From assembly GCA_027073795.1 (NCBI GenBank), contig JALTEW010000295.1, forward strand, positions 1-7,212: a stretch of 7,212 bases of DNA, in the 5' to 3' direction. The translations under genes and the position numbers were made by a program. Source of the stretch: a bacterium. Lineage in GTDB: Bacteria > Desulfobacterota > S145-22. The notes under the pieces are model-generated. The model did not search any database. It was not told where the DNA came from and was given only the letters and a program-made list of their open reading frames with translations. Below, in pieces: positions 5,563 to 7,212 of the stretch (positions within the stretch are counted from its first letter, which is position 1; each line of letters begins with the position of its first letter).

Positions 5563-6795
5563 ATGATAAAAAAACATACACTGGCTGTGGTTCTTGCAGG
5601 GGGATTAGGTTCCCGTCTCTACCCACTGACGAAGGATCGGGCAAAACCGGCCGTACCATTCGGAGGAAAATACCGGATTATTGATTTCACATTGAGCAAC
5701 TGCATCAATTCAGGCCTGCGAAAGATTATCGTCCTCACGCAATACAAATCCTCCTCACTCATCCGGCACCTGAGGGACGGATGGACGATTTTAAACCCAG
5801 AACTGGGGGAATATATCCTGAACATCCCACCCCAGATGAGAATCAGCACTGACTGGTATCTCGGAACTGCCGACGCTCTCTATCAAAACCTCTATTTCAT
5901 TCATTCAGCCAATCCAAAATACACCCTGATTCTCTCAGGAGACCATGTGTACAAGATGGATTACTCCAAGCTCCTCTGGTTTCACCGCAGGAAGGGGGCT
6001 GAGCTGACCATTGCGGGAAAGGTTGTTTCCATTAAAGACGCCCATCACTTCGGTGTAATGCACGTCAACGAAAGCATGAAAATTATCGCCTTCGAAGAAA
6101 AACCGGAAAAACCGAAACCTATCCCGGACCATCCTGACCTGGCACTTATTTCTATGGGCATTTACGTATTTAATACCGACTTCATGATTGACATTCTAAA
6201 AAGTGACGCAGAAGATCCCCACTCAACCCATGACTTTGGAAAGGATATTATTCCTTCCCTTATCCAGAAACACAAGGTCTTTTCTTATCCCTTTGGCGGG
6301 ACGAGGAAGAAATCAAGGATCCCGGATGACACCTACTGGCGGGATGTGGGCACCCTCGATGCTTACTGGGAAGCCAATATGGATCTTGCCTCAGTGACGC
6401 CAAAATTCGACCTCTATGACCCTGACTGGCCTTTCAGGACCTACCAGGGGCAATTCCCCCCCGCGAAATCCGTGTATGATAATGTCTCTGGAGGACGCGT
6501 TGGCGCAGCCCTCGATTCCATCGTCTGTGGAGGGGTCATTATAAGTGGGGGGCGGGTTATTCGCTCCATTCTTTCCCCAGGCGTGCGCATTCACAGCTAT
6601 GCGGATGTCACTGAATCCGTCCTTCTCGACGGGGTTGATGTGGGAAGACGGGTCAGGATCAGGCGAGCTATCATTGACAAGGATGTTAAAATTCCTAAGG
6701 GAACTGAGATCGGTTACGATCTGGAAGAAGACGCAAAGCGCTTCACGGTCACCCAAAGGGGTATTGTTGTCGTACCCAGAGGGGCTGTTTTATAA
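5563..6795 (+). CDS. glgC: Glucose-1-phosphate adenylyltransferase (ADP-glucose pyrophosphorylase)
   Basis: This 410-residue enzyme makes ADP-glucose and pyrophosphate from ATP and glucose-1-phosphate, the committed step of bacterial glycogen synthesis. The N-terminal nucleotidyltransferase domain has the glycine-rich loop AGGLGSRLYPLT (12-23) and RAKPAVPFGGKYRIIDF (26-42). SGDHVYKMDY (125-134) carries the metal-binding D127, equivalent to E. coli D142. FEEKP (177-181) carries the glucose-1-phosphate-binding K180, equivalent to E. coli K195. YWRDVGT follows. The C-terminal part is a left-handed beta-helix (SVYDNV, ISGGRVIRSILSPGVRI, VLLDGVDVG) that gives tetramers and allosteric sites. Length is slightly shorter than E. 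coli GlgC (431), usual for many bacteria. It starts 7 bases after the HTH stop with no visible ribosome binding site, so coupled re-initiation is likely. No other glycogen gene is in the window. Confidence 0.96.
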   Translation: MIKKHTLAVVLAGGLGSRLYPLTKDRAKPAVPFGGKYRIIDFTLSNCINSGLRKIIVLTQYKSSSLIRHLRDGWTILNPELGEYILNIPPQMRISTDWYLGTADALYQNLYFIHSANPKYTLILSGDHVYKMDYSKLLWFHRRKGAELTIAGKVVSIKDAHHFGVMHVNESMKIIAFEEKPEKPKPIPDHPDLALISMGIYVFNTDFMIDILKSDAEDPHSTHDFGKDIIPSLIQKHKVFSYPFGGTRKKSRIPDDTYWRDVGTLDAYWEANMDLASVTPKFDLYDPDWPFRTYQGQFPPAKSVYDNVSGGRVGAALDSIVCGGVIISGGRVIRSILSPGVRIHSYADVTESVLLDGVDVGRRVRIRRAIIDKDVKIPKGTEIGYDLEEDAKRFTVTQRGIVVVPRGAVL

Positions 6796-6826
6796 TTCAC
6801 ATTTCACATGACAAGGAGCAGACAGG

Positions 6827-7006
6827 ATGGAAAAAAAGGAACCTGATAATCTGAATGAAACGCAGGAAGCAGAAACCACGCAAAGAAACTTTGTTCTTAA
6901 GGTAATAGATGCAAAAGCGAATGAGATAAAAAACGCCTTGAAATCACAGGGAATCGAGGTTATCGCCATAACCGAGGTATTCAGAGAAAAGATTGCTTCT
7001 AAATAA
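6827..7006 (+). CDS. Unrecognised 59-aa protein at the end of the glgC operon
   Basis: The reading frame runs from ATG 6827 to TAA 7004-7006, with AAGGAG eight bases before the start. It lies 31 bases after glgC and directly before the terminator. The protein has two parts. Residues 1-20 are a polar, Glu/Thr/Gln-rich and probably disordered head. Residues 21-59 look like a compact beta-alpha-beta unit: strand FVLKVID, helix NEIKNALKSQ, strand IEVIAITEVF, then a short basic end. I do not recognise the family. There is no signal peptide, membrane span or cysteine. The spacing, good ribosome binding site and downstream terminator support a real gene. Its role is unknown; a small partner of GlgC or of the upstream proteins is only a guess. 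Confidence 0.75.
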   Translation: MEKKEPDNLNETQEAETTQRNFVLKVIDAKANEIKNALKSQGIEVIAITEVFREKIASK

Positions 7007-7045
7007 AAAACGAGCAACACCCGAAACGCTGCTCGTCTCGTTTTT
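7006..7045. terminator. Bidirectional intrinsic terminator between convergent genes
   Basis: ACGAGCA (7010-7016) pairs perfectly with TGCTCGT (7030-7036). An overlapping alternative pairs AAAAACGAG (7006-7014) with CTCGTTTTT (7037-7045). The plus strand has TTTTT at 7041-7045. Read on the minus strand, the A-rich bases 7001-7010 give a T-tract (TTTTTTATTT). The hairpin sits exactly between the stop codon of the 59-aa gene and that of the opposing thioredoxin-fold gene, as expected for a shared terminator. Confidence 0.8.
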
Positions 7046-7063
7046 CAAACCTTTCTGGATAGG

Positions 7064-7212
7064 CTATTTTTCCTTGAGGAGGTCCTTAAGCTTCTCCTCA
7101 ATCTCGTTACCTATTTCCTCATTGAATCCAATTCGGTGTAAACGAATGTTCCCTTCTTTGTCCAGCAAAAACATAGTAGGAATACTCCGAACGCCATACG
7201 CCCTGGCCACAT
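7064..7212 (-). CDS. Thioredoxin-fold protein (TlpA/thioredoxin-like), C-terminal fragment
   Basis: The last 49 codons of a minus-strand gene are visible, ending at TAG 7066-7064; its start lies beyond the window. The peptide VARAYGVRSIPTMFLLDKEGNI contains the SIPT segment with the conserved cis-proline of the thioredoxin fold. The strand-turn-strand with 'DKEG' is typical of TlpA/ResA-like and other thioredoxin-related proteins. A charged helix (about EIEEKLKDLLKEK) ends the protein, as in this fold. The redox CxxC motif would be upstream and cannot be seen, so neither activity nor location (periplasmic TlpA type or cytoplasmic) can be decided. It converges on the glgC operon and shares its terminator. 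Confidence 0.8.
   Translation of the reverse strand, partial: VARAYGVRSIPTMFLLDKEGNIRLHRIGFNEEIGNEIEEKLKDLLKEK

Noticed and set aside
6391..6756. A 121-codon minus-strand open frame inside glgC
   Set aside because: It is antisense to the conserved beta-helix domain of GlgC, with no recognisable domain and no operon context.
1..7212. CRISPR arrays, tRNA or rRNA genes, insertion sequences, tandem repeats
   Set aside because: No regularly spaced repeats, tRNA-like cloverleaf sequence, transposase or terminal inverted repeats were found on reading both strands.

Overview
The window reads as ordinary chromosomal DNA from an anaerobic, Gram-negative-type bacterium. A Desulfobacterota/'deltaproteobacterial' or similar syntrophic or fermentative lineage is my best guess. 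This is inferred from four things together: a TonB C-terminus (outer membrane), a biotin-dependent, probably Na+-translocating acyl-CoA decarboxylase, an AmmeMemoRadiSam radical SAM enzyme, and bacterial GlgC. No RNA gene, transposon, CRISPR array or phage gene was found.

Layout: (1) 2-142 (+) is the C-terminal end of a TonB-family energy transducer. (2) 260-3712 (-) is a five-gene operon, in transcription order: a carboxyltransferase subunit (513 aa), a very short biotin carrier (71 aa), a 37-aa single-span membrane protein, a membrane Na+-pump beta subunit (404 aa), and a 106-aa two-span membrane protein with a C-terminal zinc ribbon. No biotin carboxylase gene is present, so this looks like a decarboxylase coupled to Na+ export rather than an ATP-driven carboxylase. 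Methylmalonyl-CoA is the likeliest substrate. (3) 3713-3913 is a divergent promoter region with one strong sigma-70-type promoter on each strand. The two share a 9-base element in the same register with their -35 boxes. (4) 3914-7006 (+) is a second tightly packed operon: a stand-alone J-domain protein, the AmmeMemoRadiSam radical SAM enzyme AmrS, a soluble RodZ-like HTH protein, glucose-1-phosphate adenylyltransferase GlgC, and an unrecognised 59-aa protein. Start and stop codons overlap at the first two junctions. (5) 7006-7045 is a bidirectional terminator, followed by the 3' end of a minus-strand thioredoxin-fold gene (7064-7212).

How the genes work together: in the minus operon the carboxyltransferase would move CO2 from the acyl-CoA to biotin on the small carrier. 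The beta subunit would then decarboxylate carboxybiotin and pump Na+, with the 37-aa protein as a reduced gamma/delta-type anchor. The plus operon makes ADP-glucose for glycogen synthesis through GlgC. Why that gene is translationally linked to a radical SAM enzyme of unknown substrate, a J-domain protein and an HTH protein is not known. This grouping is the most interesting part of the window. The shared promoter element suggests, but does not prove, that energy conservation and carbon storage are co-regulated.
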